From Tepidibacter mesophilus (lineage in GTDB: Bacteria; Bacillota; Clostridia; Peptostreptococcales; Peptostreptococcaceae), in NCBI RefSeq assembly GCF_002724055.1, contig NZ_BDQY01000020.1:1-63126 (forward strand): a stretch of 63,126 bases of DNA. Reading direction: 5' to 3'. Positions 52,147 to 61,277 of this stretch are shown here, piece after piece (the stretch's first letter is position 1; every line of letters begins with the position of its first letter). The notes below the pieces were generated by a model, which saw only the letters and a program-made list of their open reading frames with translations, had not been told where the DNA came from and searched no databases. Position numbers and translations under genes: made by a program.

Positions 52147-53427
52147 ATGAAAGAAAAAAATTTAAATTTTGAAACACTCTGTGTACAAGGAGGATACAAT
52201 CCAAAACCAGGAGAACCTAGAATATTACCTATAATACAAAGTACAACATACAAATACGAAGATCCGGACCATGTTGCCGCCTTGTTCGATTTAAAGGAAG
52301 AAGGTCATATGTACTCTAGAATAAGTAACCCAACAGTTTGTGCATTTGAAGAAAAAATATCACTTCTAGAAGGTGGTGTTGGTGCGGTAGCTGTGTCATC
52401 TGGTCAAAGCGCTACAGCTTTATCTATTTTAAATATATGTACAAATGGCGATCATATTTTGGCTTCATCTACTTTATATGGCGGAACCTTCACTCTTATT
52501 TCTTCAACTCTTAAAAAATTCGGAATAGAAGTTACATTTGTTGATCCTAGTTTATCTAAAGAAAAAATACTAGAATATGCAAAAGAAAACACAAAATTAG
52601 TTTTTGGCGAAAGTATTGGAAATCCTGGACTTAACATTCTAGATTTTGATAAGTTCTCAGAGGTAGCTAAAACAATAAAAGTTCCTTTTATTGTAGACAA
52701 TACTCTAATAACGCCATATCTTCTAAAACCACTTGAACTCGGTGCTAATATAGTAATTCATTCAGCTACTAAGTATATCGATGGTCATGCTTCAAGTATT
52801 GGAGGAATAATTGTAGATGGAGGAAACTTCGATTGGACTAGTGGTAAATTTGATGAATTAGTATTACCTGACCCAACCTATAACGGAATTAGTTATGTAG
52901 AAAAATTTAAAAATCTAGCTTATATAACTAAGCTTAGAGTTCAACTTCTTAGAGATTTAGGAAATTGTTTAAGTCCTTTTAATTCTTTTTTATTTAACTT
53001 TGGGGTTGAAACACTCCACCTTAGAATGGAACGTCATAGTGAAAATGCATTAAAGTTGGCTACTTTTTTAGAAAAACATAAAAATGTAAAATGGGTTAAC
53101 TACCCTTATCTTAAAAGTAGTAAAACTTATGATAATGCAAAAAAATATCTTAAAAAAGGAGCAAGTGGGATCCTAACATTTGGTATTGAAGGTGGAATTG
53201 AAACTGCTAAATCCTTTATTAAAAATTTAAAAGTTGCTTCACTAGTCGTTCATGTAGCAGATACTAGAACTAGTGTACTTCACCCTGCCAGCACAACTCA
53301 TCGCCAATTAAGCGAAAAAGATCAATTAAATGCAGGTGTTACACCTGATTTAATTAGAGTTTCAGTAGGAATTGAAAGTATCGATGATATAATAGATGAT
53401 TTTAACAATGCTTTAAATAATATATAA
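52147..53427 (+). CDS. metY: O-acetylhomoserine aminocarboxypropyltransferase (sulfhydrylase)
   Basis: PLP enzyme of the Cys/Met metabolism family, 426 residues. Makes homocysteine from O-acetylhomoserine and sulfide. MYSRISNPTVCAFEEKI near 55-71, the PLP Lys209 in HSATKYIDG, and the C-terminal HVADTRTSVLHPASTTHRQL. Length and these blocks favour MetY over cystathionine gamma-synthase. AAAGGAGG precedes ATG. First gene after the SAM riboswitch. Confidence 0.95.
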   Translation: MKEKNLNFETLCVQGGYNPKPGEPRILPIIQSTTYKYEDPDHVAALFDLKEEGHMYSRISNPTVCAFEEKISLLEGGVGAVAVSSGQSATALSILNICTNGDHILASSTLYGGTFTLISSTLKKFGIEVTFVDPSLSKEKILEYAKENTKLVFGESIGNPGLNILDFDKFSEVAKTIKVPFIVDNTLITPYLLKPLELGANIVIHSATKYIDGHASSIGGIIVDGGNFDWTSGKFDELVLPDPTYNGISYVEKFKNLAYITKLRVQLLRDLGNCLSPFNSFLFNFGVETLHLRMERHSENALKLATFLEKHKNVKWVNYPYLKSSKTYDNAKKYLKKGASGILTFGIEGGIETAKSFIKNLKVASLVVHVADTRTSVLHPASTTHRQLSEKDQLNAGVTPDLIRVSVGIESIDDIIDDFNNALNNI

Positions 53428-53442
53428 TTCGAGGTGATATTA

Positions 53443-54651
53443 ATGGTTTCAGTAGCTGTTTTAGGAAATGGAGTTGTAGGCTCTGGTGTTTGTGAGCTTA
53501 TTAATAAAAATGATAATAATATAAAACTATCAAAAGTTTTAGTTAAAAATATAGATAAACATAGAAGTGATAAAAATTATAGTATTATAACAGATAAAAT
53601 CGAAGATATTTTTTCTAAAGATATAGATATAGTAGTAGAACTAATTGGAGGTATACACCCAGCTTATGAATATATAAAAACAGCTTTAAAAAATAAGAAA
53701 CATGTTATTACAGCAAATAAAGATCTAATTTCAAAATACGGAGAAGAACTTTTAGAACTTGCTTATACAAATAGTGTAAAACTTTATTTTGAAGCAAGTG
53801 TTGGAGGAGGTATTCCTATAATCAAAAACATTAAAAATTACTTAATAAGTAATGAAATTAAAAGTATAAAAGGTATACTAAATGGAACAACAAATTTCAT
53901 TTTAACAAAAATGAATAAAGAAAAAACGTCTTATGAAAATGCCTTAAAATCAGCCCAAGAGCTTGGATTTGCAGAATTTGATCCTTCTTCAGACATTAAT
54001 GGATACGATAGCGCAAGAAAACTTTCAATTCTTTCTACAATAGCTTACAAGAAAAAAGTTTGCTGGGAAAATTTTAAAGTTGAAGGAATTCAGGATATAA
54101 CTGAAAGTGATATAAAAAAAGCAAATGAATTAGGAGGAGTTATTAAACTTTTGGGTATTAGTAATTTTGAAGATGGTAAGGTTTATGCAAGCGTTAGACC
54201 AGTTATAGTGAATAAAGATTCTGAGTTTGCAAAAATAAATGATGAATATAACTCTATCATAGTAGAAGGCGATAGCGTTGGTAAACTTACATTCAATGGC
54301 AAAGGCGCCGGAAAACTTCCAACAGCTACTGCAGTATACTCAGATATAATAGACTCTATACAAAACAAAGAAAATTCTTTTTTATTTAACTATGAAAAAG
54401 CTTCGCTTGAAAGTAATTCTAATACAAAATGTGATTGGTATATAAAAATCAACTATAAAAAATCACATATAATCTTAAATGAATTAACTGAACATTTCAA
54501 AAATTTAGATTTAGAAATCAATAAAAAAACTAATCAAATCCTTGTAATGGCTAAATCTGAATGCGAAAAATATATAAATGAAATATCAGACAGATTACTT
54601 CAATTAGAAGATGTTGATTCTATAAACTCTTTAATGGTTTTAAATAATTAA
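53443..54651 (+). CDS. hom: Homoserine dehydrogenase
   Basis: Reduces aspartate semialdehyde to homoserine, the branch to methionine and threonine. 402 residues. NAD(P) site LGNGVVGSGVCELI at the N-terminus, ANKDLISKYG near 92, and FEASVGGGIPIIKNIK plus ILNGTTNFILTKM, which form the catalytic core. The C-terminal ACT-like region is short. Starts at ATG 53443 after GAGGTG; an upstream in-frame GTG overlaps that site. Middle gene of the operon. Confidence 0.93.
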   Translation: MVSVAVLGNGVVGSGVCELINKNDNNIKLSKVLVKNIDKHRSDKNYSIITDKIEDIFSKDIDIVVELIGGIHPAYEYIKTALKNKKHVITANKDLISKYGEELLELAYTNSVKLYFEASVGGGIPIIKNIKNYLISNEIKSIKGILNGTTNFILTKMNKEKTSYENALKSAQELGFAEFDPSSDINGYDSARKLSILSTIAYKKKVCWENFKVEGIQDITESDIKKANELGGVIKLLGISNFEDGKVYASVRPVIVNKDSEFAKINDEYNSIIVEGDSVGKLTFNGKGAGKLPTATAVYSDIIDSIQNKENSFLFNYEKASLESNSNTKCDWYIKINYKKSHIILNELTEHFKNLDLEINKKTNQILVMAKSECEKYINEISDRLLQLEDVDSINSLMVLNN

Positions 54652-54665
54652 AGGAGGGATATGAA

Positions 54666-55550
54666 ATGCCTCTTTTAATATCACAAAATGCTTCTTTATA
54701 CAATGCTTTGACTTATGAAGGTGTATGTTTAATAGATAAGTGTAAATTTAATAAAAATATAAAGCCATTAAAGATTCTTATTTTAAACTTAATGCCTACG
54801 AAATTAGAAACTGAAATTCAACTACTTAGAGTCCTAGGATTTAGTAATCACTATATAGAAATAACATTTTTAACAACTAAAACATATACATCTAAAAATA
54901 CCTCTAAAGATCATTTAGGTATGTTTTATAAGACTTTTGGCGAAATAAAAGACGAATATTTTGATGGTATGATTATAACTGGAGCGCCAGTTGAACATTT
55001 AGATTTTGAGGATGTTATATACTGGAATGAGCTTAAAAGTATAATGGATTATTCATCTAAAAATATAAAATCTACTTTCCATATATGCTGGGCAGCTCAA
55101 GCAGGGCTTTACCATCATTATGGAATAAAAAAATATAATCTAGATAAAAAGATTTTTGGTGTTTTTTCCCATAAGTTAAATATTCAAAATTCAAAATTAT
55201 TAAATGGATTTGATGATGAATTTTTTGCTCCACATTCAAGGTATTCATTTATCAAAAAAGATGATTTTAAAAATTTAGATAATCTTCAAATATTATCTGA
55301 ATCAGATGAAGCTGGAATATATATAGTAAAATCTAAAGATTTAAAAAATATATTCGTAACTGGTCATTCAGAGTATGATTCTTATACTCTAGGTAAGGAG
55401 TATAAAAGAGATATTGATAAAAATATAGCCGTTCAAATTCCTAAAAACTATTTTTTGGATGATGATCCAAATAATAAGCCTATTGTGAAATGGAGGGGTC
55501 ATTCTAATTTATTGTTTTATAATTGGATAAAAATATTGACTTCTCTATAA
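54666..55550 (+). CDS. metAA: Homoserine O-acetyltransferase (MetA fold)
   Basis: 294 residues, class-I glutamine-amidotransferase-like fold. Catalytic Cys141 in FHICWAAQAG; GHSEYDSY carries the general-base His region; TGAPVEHLDFEDVIYW has Glu110 where the succinyl-specific E. coli enzyme has Gly, the known marker of acetyl-CoA use. This fits the metY sulfhydrylase, which uses O-acetylhomoserine. AAAGGAGGG precedes ATG. Last gene of the riboswitch operon; ends in a shared terminator. Confidence 0.93.
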   Translation: MPLLISQNASLYNALTYEGVCLIDKCKFNKNIKPLKILILNLMPTKLETEIQLLRVLGFSNHYIEITFLTTKTYTSKNTSKDHLGMFYKTFGEIKDEYFDGMIITGAPVEHLDFEDVIYWNELKSIMDYSSKNIKSTFHICWAAQAGLYHHYGIKKYNLDKKIFGVFSHKLNIQNSKLLNGFDDEFFAPHSRYSFIKKDDFKNLDNLQILSESDEAGIYIVKSKDLKNIFVTGHSEYDSYTLGKEYKRDIDKNIAVQIPKNYFLDDDPNNKPIVKWRGHSNLLFYNWIKILTSL

Positions 55551-55552
55551 GT

Positions 55553-55582
55553 AAAAATAAGAGGGATACCCCTCTTATTTTT
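55553..55582. terminator. Bidirectional terminator
   Basis: AAAAATAAGAGGG, short loop, CCCTCTTATTTTT between convergent metA and the nucleoid protein gene; it covers the stop of the latter. Confidence 0.8.
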
Positions 55583-56588
55583 CTTCATAAAACTTAACAT
55601 TCTTAATTACTATATCAACACTTCCATCCGGATTCTTTTTCATTTGATATTTGAGATAGTCATCAAATTCGTCCATACTACCTTTTATTTCAAATCCAGT
55701 ATCCGTTTTTATACTTTTCTTTTTAAGCTTTTTTTCAACCCATTTTTTATCTATTGAAAAATTATTCTCTTCTATTCCGTCTTCAAACATCTGCTCTTTA
55801 AACCCATACTTTAAATCATCATCTTCTACTGTTTTTTCTATGAATTCTTCTATATCTACTACTTCTTTTTCTTTTAATGTATAAAGCAAATTCTCTCTCA
55901 TAACTCTAGCAGTATCTATATCATCATAAAAACTATTTGCTATCCATTTTTCAGTTGAATCTCTAAATATTTTAGTTTTATCTTTATCATCAAATACAAT
56001 ACTGCAATCAAATAATTTTTTTACAAAGAAACTTTCATCCCTATAAGCTGATTTAGCTGCTTTTTTATCTAAAATTTCTAAATGATATTCATCATTAACA
56101 CCACTCAAGCCTACTATTGCAGCAGCTTTTATCTTTTGGGAAGAACTTAAAAGACCAACTTCATGAGGAACTAAATTTATCTTTAATCTTTCTTCTACTA
56201 CCTCAATTGAGTGAGTATAAGACTTCTTGTATTCAAGCGGAAGTATTTCAACATAAGTATCCTCTTTTATAGAATATAAACATATAGCTAAATCACATGA
56301 TTCTGTAGATGAATCTGTTTTCATTTTATCAAATATATATTGAGCAATCTCTTTTGAATTATCTACAAATGTATTATTATCATATATTATTGCTTCACAT
56401 AGATCTTTCAATTTATTCTCATTTTCATTGAATGTAGCCTTTTTAAAATCATCATCTCTTAATACTTTTTTAGTATGCTTTTGTAAAAGATCTTCTATCT
56501 CCTTTGTCATCATTCCCTCAAAATCATTTAAAACAGGCATATCAGAATTTTTATCTAATACATGTATTATAAACTTGTGTATTATCAT
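55575..56588 (-). CDS. Nucleoid-associated protein (NdpA/YejK family)
   Basis: 337 residues. The NdpA/YejK signature begins MIIHKFIIHVLDKNSDMPVL, with SCDLAICLYSIKEDTYVEIL and LEYKKSYTHSIE further on. In Gram-negatives these bind the nucleoid; their role in Firmicutes is not clear. Its ATG overlaps the stop of the pseudouridine synthase gene by one base, so the pair is translationally coupled. Confidence 0.85.
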   Translation of the reverse strand: MIIHKFIIHVLDKNSDMPVLNDFEGMMTKEIEDLLQKHTKKVLRDDDFKKATFNENENKLKDLCEAIIYDNNTFVDNSKEIAQYIFDKMKTDSSTESCDLAICLYSIKEDTYVEILPLEYKKSYTHSIEVVEERLKINLVPHEVGLLSSSQKIKAAAIVGLSGVNDEYHLEILDKKAAKSAYRDESFFVKKLFDCSIVFDDKDKTKIFRDSTEKWIANSFYDDIDTARVMRENLLYTLKEKEVVDIEEFIEKTVEDDDLKYGFKEQMFEDGIEENNFSIDKKWVEKKLKKKSIKTDTGFEIKGSMDEFDDYLKYQMKKNPDGSVDIVIKNVKFYEEK

Positions 56589-57502
56589 TATTTCTCCCCC
56601 TTTAGTTTTTCTATTAATTGTTTCATATCGTCTGGAAGATCAGCTTTAAAATTAAGTTTTTCTTTAGTTCTAGGTTGACTAAATTCTAATTCATATGCAT
56701 GAAGAGCTTGTCTTTTTATTAAGTTTTCATCAACATATCCATAAAGTTCATCCCCTATTATTCCATATCCTAAATGGCTTAAGTGTACTCTTATTTGATG
56801 GGTTCTTCCAGTTTCAAGTAATACTTCTACTATTGTAGCATCTTCTAATCTTTCTATGACTTTAAAATGAGATACTGACTTTTGACCTCTTTCATCTACT
56901 ATTCTTTTTATACTGTCTTCTGCCTCTCTATATATGGGTTTATCTATAGTACCGAAATCTTCTTTTATTAAACCTTTTACTATTGCTATATACTTTTTAG
57001 TAACATGATTATCTTTCATATCTTGAGATAATAAGTGATGCGCATATGCATTCTTTGCAACTATTAATAATCCAGATGTGTTCATATCTAATCTATTTAC
57101 AAATCTTATTCTAGGATCCTCATCCTTGTCCTTTAAATAAAACATAATCCCATTCGCAATAGTTTTATCAGGATGACTCTTTGTTGGATGAACAACCATG
57201 TACGGAGGTTTGTTTATCATCATAATGTCAAAGTCTTCATACTGTACATGTGTATTTAAATTTTGAGGTTCAAAATGATTACTTTCTTCGTCTATTTTAA
57301 CTTCTATCAAATCACCTACTTTAGTTTCATAAGAAAGAGTTTGATATTTTGAATTAACTAGTATATTTCTATCTTTTTTCATCTTATTTATAAACCTAAC
57401 AGACATATTCAGTTTATCTAACAAAATCTTTTTTAATGTAAGTTCTTTATCTTGTACCTGATATTCTATCAAGTTGTATCTTTGTTTTTTCTTATCTAAC
57501 AA
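56588..57502 (-). CDS. RluA-family pseudouridine synthase
   Basis: 304 residues. N-terminal S4 RNA-binding domain (SVRFINKMKKDRNILVN near 34-50), then the RluA catalytic domain with Asp139 in RFVNRLDMNTSGLLIV, and the C-terminal LLETGRTHQIRVHLSHLG. Isomerizes uridine in rRNA or tRNA; exact target unknown. The usual HRLD is NRLD here. TTG start, 7 nt after AGGAGG. Confidence 0.92.
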   Translation of the reverse strand: MLDKKKQRYNLIEYQVQDKELTLKKILLDKLNMSVRFINKMKKDRNILVNSKYQTLSYETKVGDLIEVKIDEESNHFEPQNLNTHVQYEDFDIMMINKPPYMVVHPTKSHPDKTIANGIMFYLKDKDEDPRIRFVNRLDMNTSGLLIVAKNAYAHHLLSQDMKDNHVTKKYIAIVKGLIKEDFGTIDKPIYREAEDSIKRIVDERGQKSVSHFKVIERLEDATIVEVLLETGRTHQIRVHLSHLGYGIIGDELYGYVDENLIKRQALHAYELEFSQPRTKEKLNFKADLPDDMKQLIEKLKGEK

Positions 57503-57627
57503 ATTATTACCTCCTAATTATAATAGTCAATAAAAGTATTATATTATTTATATTTTTAATAGGCAAGTTATTAGATTAATGTAATTGTGTTATAATATGT
57601 TTAGGATTAACGAAAGGGAGATTTTAT

Positions 57628-58428
57628 ATGAAAAAAATTATAAATATAACTGCTAATTTATCTGTCATCTCTCAGGAAACTGCCAAAACATTAAAGATAA
57701 AATTAGAATCCAAGGGGTTTGAAGTTACAGATAAGCTAACTTCAAAAGTAGATCTTATAGTTTGCATAGGTGGAGATGGTTCTTTTTTAAGGACAGTTCA
57801 CGAATATAACTTTACGTCAATACCTATCATAGGTATAAACACAGGTCATTTAGGTTTTTTTCAAGAAATACATCCATGTGAAATAGATGATTTTATAGAC
57901 TCTTACATAAAAAATGATTACTATATACAAGAAATAAATCCTATAAAATCTTATATCTACACCAAAAATAGATGTATTGAATCATTTGCTATAAATGAAA
58001 TAGCTATAAAAAACAATCTATCAAGAACGATACATTTAAATTTAAGTGTAAATAATAATTTTATAGAAAAATTTAGTGGAGATGGAATAATATTATCAAC
58101 TCCAACCGGCTCTACTGCATACAATTATTCATCAGGTGGTAGTATTGTAGACCCTAGTTTGAAATTAATTCAAATAACTCCTCTATCACCTATCAATACC
58201 AATGCCTATAGATCCTTTACTTCTAGTATAATATTATCTGAGCATTCTGTAGTTGATATAACTCCAGAGTATAGATTTGAAAATTCTGTTTTGATAGTTC
58301 ACGATGGTGTTGAACATAAATATAGTGAGACAACTAAAATTATAATAAAATCTTCTGATATTAAAATTAAATTACTTAGATTTAAAAATTATGAATTTTG
58401 GAGTAAAGTATCAGAAAAATTTTTATAA
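57628..58428 (+). CDS. nadK: NAD kinase
   Basis: Phosphorylates NAD+ to NADP+. 266 residues. GGDGSFLRTV with Asp50, INTGHLGFFQEI near 72-83, INEIAIKN near 125, and GDGIILSTPTGSTAYNYSSG near 151-170. GAAAGGGAG precedes ATG and TATAAT lies about 35 bp upstream. Followed closely by the phosphodiesterase gene. Confidence 0.96.
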   Translation: MKKIINITANLSVISQETAKTLKIKLESKGFEVTDKLTSKVDLIVCIGGDGSFLRTVHEYNFTSIPIIGINTGHLGFFQEIHPCEIDDFIDSYIKNDYYIQEINPIKSYIYTKNRCIESFAINEIAIKNNLSRTIHLNLSVNNNFIEKFSGDGIILSTPTGSTAYNYSSGGSIVDPSLKLIQITPLSPINTNAYRSFTSSIILSEHSVVDITPEYRFENSVLIVHDGVEHKYSETTKIIIKSSDIKIKLLRFKNYEFWSKVSEKFL

Positions 58429-58454
58429 AGCGAATTTTTTAGGAGGGAATGCAT

Positions 58455-58997
58455 ATGAAATTAGGAATAATAAGCGATACTCATGGAAGCTTAACTTATT
58501 TTGATAAAGCTTTATCTTATTTAAACAACTGTGAATATATTCTTCATGCAGGAGATGTATTGTATCATGGCCCTAGAAACCCACTTCCGGATGGATATAA
58601 TCCAAAAGAATTAGCTGTTAAAATCAATTCTTTAAATAATTTAATATTTGCAAGTGGCAATTGTGATTCTGATGTCGATCAAATGGTTATAAACCATCCG
58701 ATTCAGACACCTTTTGTATTTAGTCGACTTGGTGATTTAAGTATTCTTATGTGCCATGGCTATAGAAAATCAAAAGAAGATATAATAAAAATGGCAAAAG
58801 AATATAAAGCAGATATATTAGTATCTGGTCACACTCATATAAAAGAGCTTTACAAAGATGGAGATTTAATAGTTCTTAATCCAGGCAGTACGTCTTTACC
58901 AAAAGACGGTACTCATTCAATAGGTATAATACAAGATAATTGTATAAAGCTTATAGATTTAATGACCGGTGAAGTTTTAAAAGAGATGAATATATAA
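58455..58997 (+). CDS. yfcE: YfcE/MJ0936-type metallophosphodiesterase
   Basis: 180 residues, calcineurin-like. Metal ligands: D8/H10 in ISDTHG, D36 in HAGDVLYHG, N70 in ASGNCDSD, H99 region MCHG, and GHTH near 124. LNPGSTSLPKDG is the closing signature. The ATG at 58455 is chosen since AGGAGG lies 9 nt upstream; an ATG two codons earlier is too close. Substrate unknown. Confidence 0.92.
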   Translation: MKLGIISDTHGSLTYFDKALSYLNNCEYILHAGDVLYHGPRNPLPDGYNPKELAVKINSLNNLIFASGNCDSDVDQMVINHPIQTPFVFSRLGDLSILMCHGYRKSKEDIIKMAKEYKADILVSGHTHIKELYKDGDLIVLNPGSTSLPKDGTHSIGIIQDNCIKLIDLMTGEVLKEMNI

Positions 58998-59030
58998 AAT
59001 TCGTCTAGTCGCTACGCACTGACTCATGTC
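58997..59030. repeat. 35-bp dispersed repeat, copy A
   Basis: AAAATTCGTCTAGTC plus GACTCATGTC flank a variable ten bases; 32 of 35 positions match copy B at 62387. Lies directly after yfcE. Confidence 0.65.
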
Positions 59031-59045
59031 GTCATGGTTTTCTAT

Positions 59046-59097
59046 AAAGTAAAGGGTATTAAAATACACCTAGGCGTATTTTAATACCCTTTACTTT
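59046..59097 (+). terminator. Very long perfect hairpin after yfcE
   Basis: 22-bp perfect stem (AAAGTAAAGGGTATT continuing AAAATAC) with an 8-nt loop ACCTAGGC. It likely ends the nadK-yfcE transcript, but it is longer than needed and has only TTTT after it. Confidence 0.7.
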
Positions 59098-59160
59098 TAA
59101 ACACATGCCTCTCTTTATTTTATCTGTACGAAATCTATTTAGCTTAACTATAAAATTTAA

Positions 59161-59517
59161 TTATTTATTTTCTGTTTCATGCAACCCAAAGCCATGGCAT
59201 TCCACAACAGGAAGTACAAATAAAAATCCAATACCTGGCTTTTCTATGTAGTTTAACTCTTCTTTTATTTTATCAACTGCTTTTCTTAATATTTTTTCAT
59301 CTCTTATAACACTCATAATAGTTTTATTGTAAGGCTTATGTCCTTCTATCAACTTCTTTATACCAGAAAATACAGGAACATCTACATCATGCTCAAGAAG
59401 AACCTTTCCCATACCCTCGCTGTCTATAACAGTAGCTCCTAAGTTCAAATGATAAAATATGTCTAATACATCATCCAGTTTATCTACCTTATTCAAAACT
59501 AAAAATAAAGCATACAT
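59161..59517 (-). CDS. PII-like small regulatory protein
   Basis: 118 residues resembling the PII-like family: MYALFLVLNKVDKLDDVLDI, GATVIDSEGMGKVLL, PYNKTIMSVIRDE, and KPGIGFLFVLPVV. PII proteins sense ATP/2-oxoglutarate or other nucleotides; the uridylylated Tyr loop is not present, so it is a distant relative. AGGGAGG precedes ATG. Downstream of a DUF1294 gene, 14 bp apart. Confidence 0.7.
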   Translation of the reverse strand: MYALFLVLNKVDKLDDVLDIFYHLNLGATVIDSEGMGKVLLEHDVDVPVFSGIKKLIEGHKPYNKTIMSVIRDEKILRKAVDKIKEELNYIEKPGIGFLFVLPVVECHGFGLHETENK

Positions 59518-59531
59518 AACATAACCTCCCT

Positions 59532-59858
59532 TTAAATCAAATATCTATATATTAGAAATAAAACAACTAAATTTAATAAAAATATAGAAGGAATACCTAT
59601 ATAGAATTCTCTTTTTTGTGTTTTATGCCTAAAAACTGTCATTCCCATAACAACACCTAAAGCTCCTCCTAAAAGTGAACTTACAAAAAAGCTCAGTTCT
59701 TTTGTTCTAAACTGCCTTCTTCTAGCTTTTCTCTTATCTACGCCAGTAATTATAAATCCGTATATATTTATGATTATATAATAATAAACCAAATATATTC
59801 CTAAATTATTTAAATGTTGATTTATACCAGTATTTATTATGTTTTGGATATAGGTCAT
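59532..59858 (-). CDS. DUF1294 membrane protein
   Basis: 108 residues with three or four hydrophobic segments. The DUF1294 core is visible: GVDKRKARRRQFRTKEL followed by LLGGALGVVMGMTVFRHKT. Function is unknown. Starts with ATG at 59858, GGGAG upstream, and forms an operon with the PII-like gene. Confidence 0.8.
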   Translation of the reverse strand: MTYIQNIINTGINQHLNNLGIYLVYYYIIINIYGFIITGVDKRKARRRQFRTKELSFFVSSLLGGALGVVMGMTVFRHKTQKREFYIGIPSIFLLNLVVLFLIYRYLI

Positions 59859-59934
59859 TCTAAAATACTCCCTTCTTTATTTAATTATATATTATTATAT
59901 CACTTTTTATTATATTTTGTAATTTGCAAAAAAA

Positions 59935-59961
59935 AACAAATCCAATATAACTGGATTTGTT
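59935..59961. terminator. Bidirectional terminator
   Basis: AACAAATCCA, ATATAAC loop, TGGATTTGTT, with long A-run left and T-run right; ends pepT. Confidence 0.8.
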
Positions 59962-59969
59962 TTTTTTAA

Positions 59970-61199
59970 TTAATTTTTAGATTCATATTTTTGAACTATC
60001 TTAACAATAAGGTCTACTGCTTTTTCCATAGCAAACGTAGGTATATATTCGTATTTCCCGTGGAAATTGTGTCCTCCAGTAAATATATTAGGCGTTGGAA
60101 GTCCTTCAAATGAAAGTCTAGCACCATCAGTTCCTCCTCTTATAGGCTTTATCATCGGTGTTATACCCGTTTCATTCATTGCCTCTTCAACTATATCAAC
60201 TATATACTTTACAGGCTCTACCTTTTCCTTCATATTATAGTATTGGTCATTCATATCTAATACAGCAGTATTTTCACCATATTTTACATTAATTTTACTT
60301 ACAACATCTTTCATAACCTTTTTTCTATTTTCGAAACTATTCATATCGAAATCTCTTATTATGTATTCCATCTTAACTTCTTCGACATTTCCATTTAAAT
60401 CATTTAAATGGTAGAAGCCCTCATATCCATCAGTCTTTGATGGTATTTCTTCTTTAGGAAGCATTTCATTTAGCTCCATACTTATTAAAACCGCATTTTT
60501 CATCTTATTTTTAGCATATCCAGGATGAACATTCTTCCCATTTATAGTAATATTAGCTCCTGCTGCATTAAAGTTCTCATACTCTAATTCTCCTATTTCT
60601 CCTCCATCTAGAGTATACGCATATTTTGCACCAAATTTTTCAACATCGAATTTATCAGCGCCTCTTCCTATTTCTTCATCAGGTGTAAATCCAACTCTTA
60701 TTTTGCCATGCTTTATTTCAGGATTATTTATTAAATACTCCATAGCTGTAAGTATTTCAGCTATACCAGCTTTATCATCAGCACCTAAAAGAGTTGTTCC
60801 ATCTGTAGTTATAAGTGTCTTTCCTACATAATTTAAAATCTCTGGAGAATCATTCGGAGATAATACAACTGTACCATCTTCACTTAATATTATATCTTTT
60901 CCATTGTAGTTTTCAACAATTTTAGGATTCACATTTTTTCCACTCATATCTGGAGCTGTATCCATGTGAGATATAAAACCTATAGTCTCTACATCTTTAT
61001 CTGTATTAGACTCAAGAGTTGCCATTACATAACCATTCTCATCAACACTTGCATCTGTTAAACCTATTTCCTTTAACTCATTAACTAATTGTTTGGCAAA
61101 ATCCATTTGAATACTTGAACTAGGGCAAGAACCTGAATCAGGATTTGCCTTTGTATCTTGCTTAACATATTTTATAAATCTATCAACAACATTACTCAT
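59970..61199 (-). CDS. pepT: Peptidase T (tripeptide aminopeptidase)
   Basis: M20B metallopeptidase, 409 residues, releasing the N-terminal residue of tripeptides. Zinc ligands lie in [13 protein letters not shown] near 75-87, [12 protein letters not shown] near 138-149, and the catalytic Glu in [14 protein letters not shown] near 170. The [11 protein letters not shown]-terminus provides the last His. GGGAGG precedes ATG. Monocistronic. Confidence 0.96.
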   Translation of the reverse strand: MSNVVDRFIKYVKQDTKANPDSGSCPSSSIQMDFAKQLVNELKEIGLTDASVDENGYVMATLESNTDKDVETIGFISHMDTAPDMSGKNVNPKIVENYNGKDIILSEDGTVVLSPNDSPEILNYVGKTLITTDGTTLLGADDKAGIAEILTAMEYLINNPEIKHGKIRVGFTPDEEIGRGADKFDVEKFGAKYAYTLDGGEIGELEYENFNAAGANITINGKNVHPGYAKNKMKNAVLISMELNEMLPKEEIPSKTDGYEGFYHLNDLNGNVEEVKMEYIIRDFDMNSFENRKKVMKDVVSKINVKYGENTAVLDMNDQYYNMKEKVEPVKYIVDIVEEAMNETGITPMIKPIRGGTDGARLSFEGLPTPNIFTGGHNFHGKYEYIPTFAMEKAVDLIVKIVQKYESKN

Positions 61200-61277
61200 A
61201 TTTAAAAACCTCCCAGAAAACCTTTTCTTTATTTTACCATTGTTTTTTAAATAATAAAATAATATATATAACTTTTT

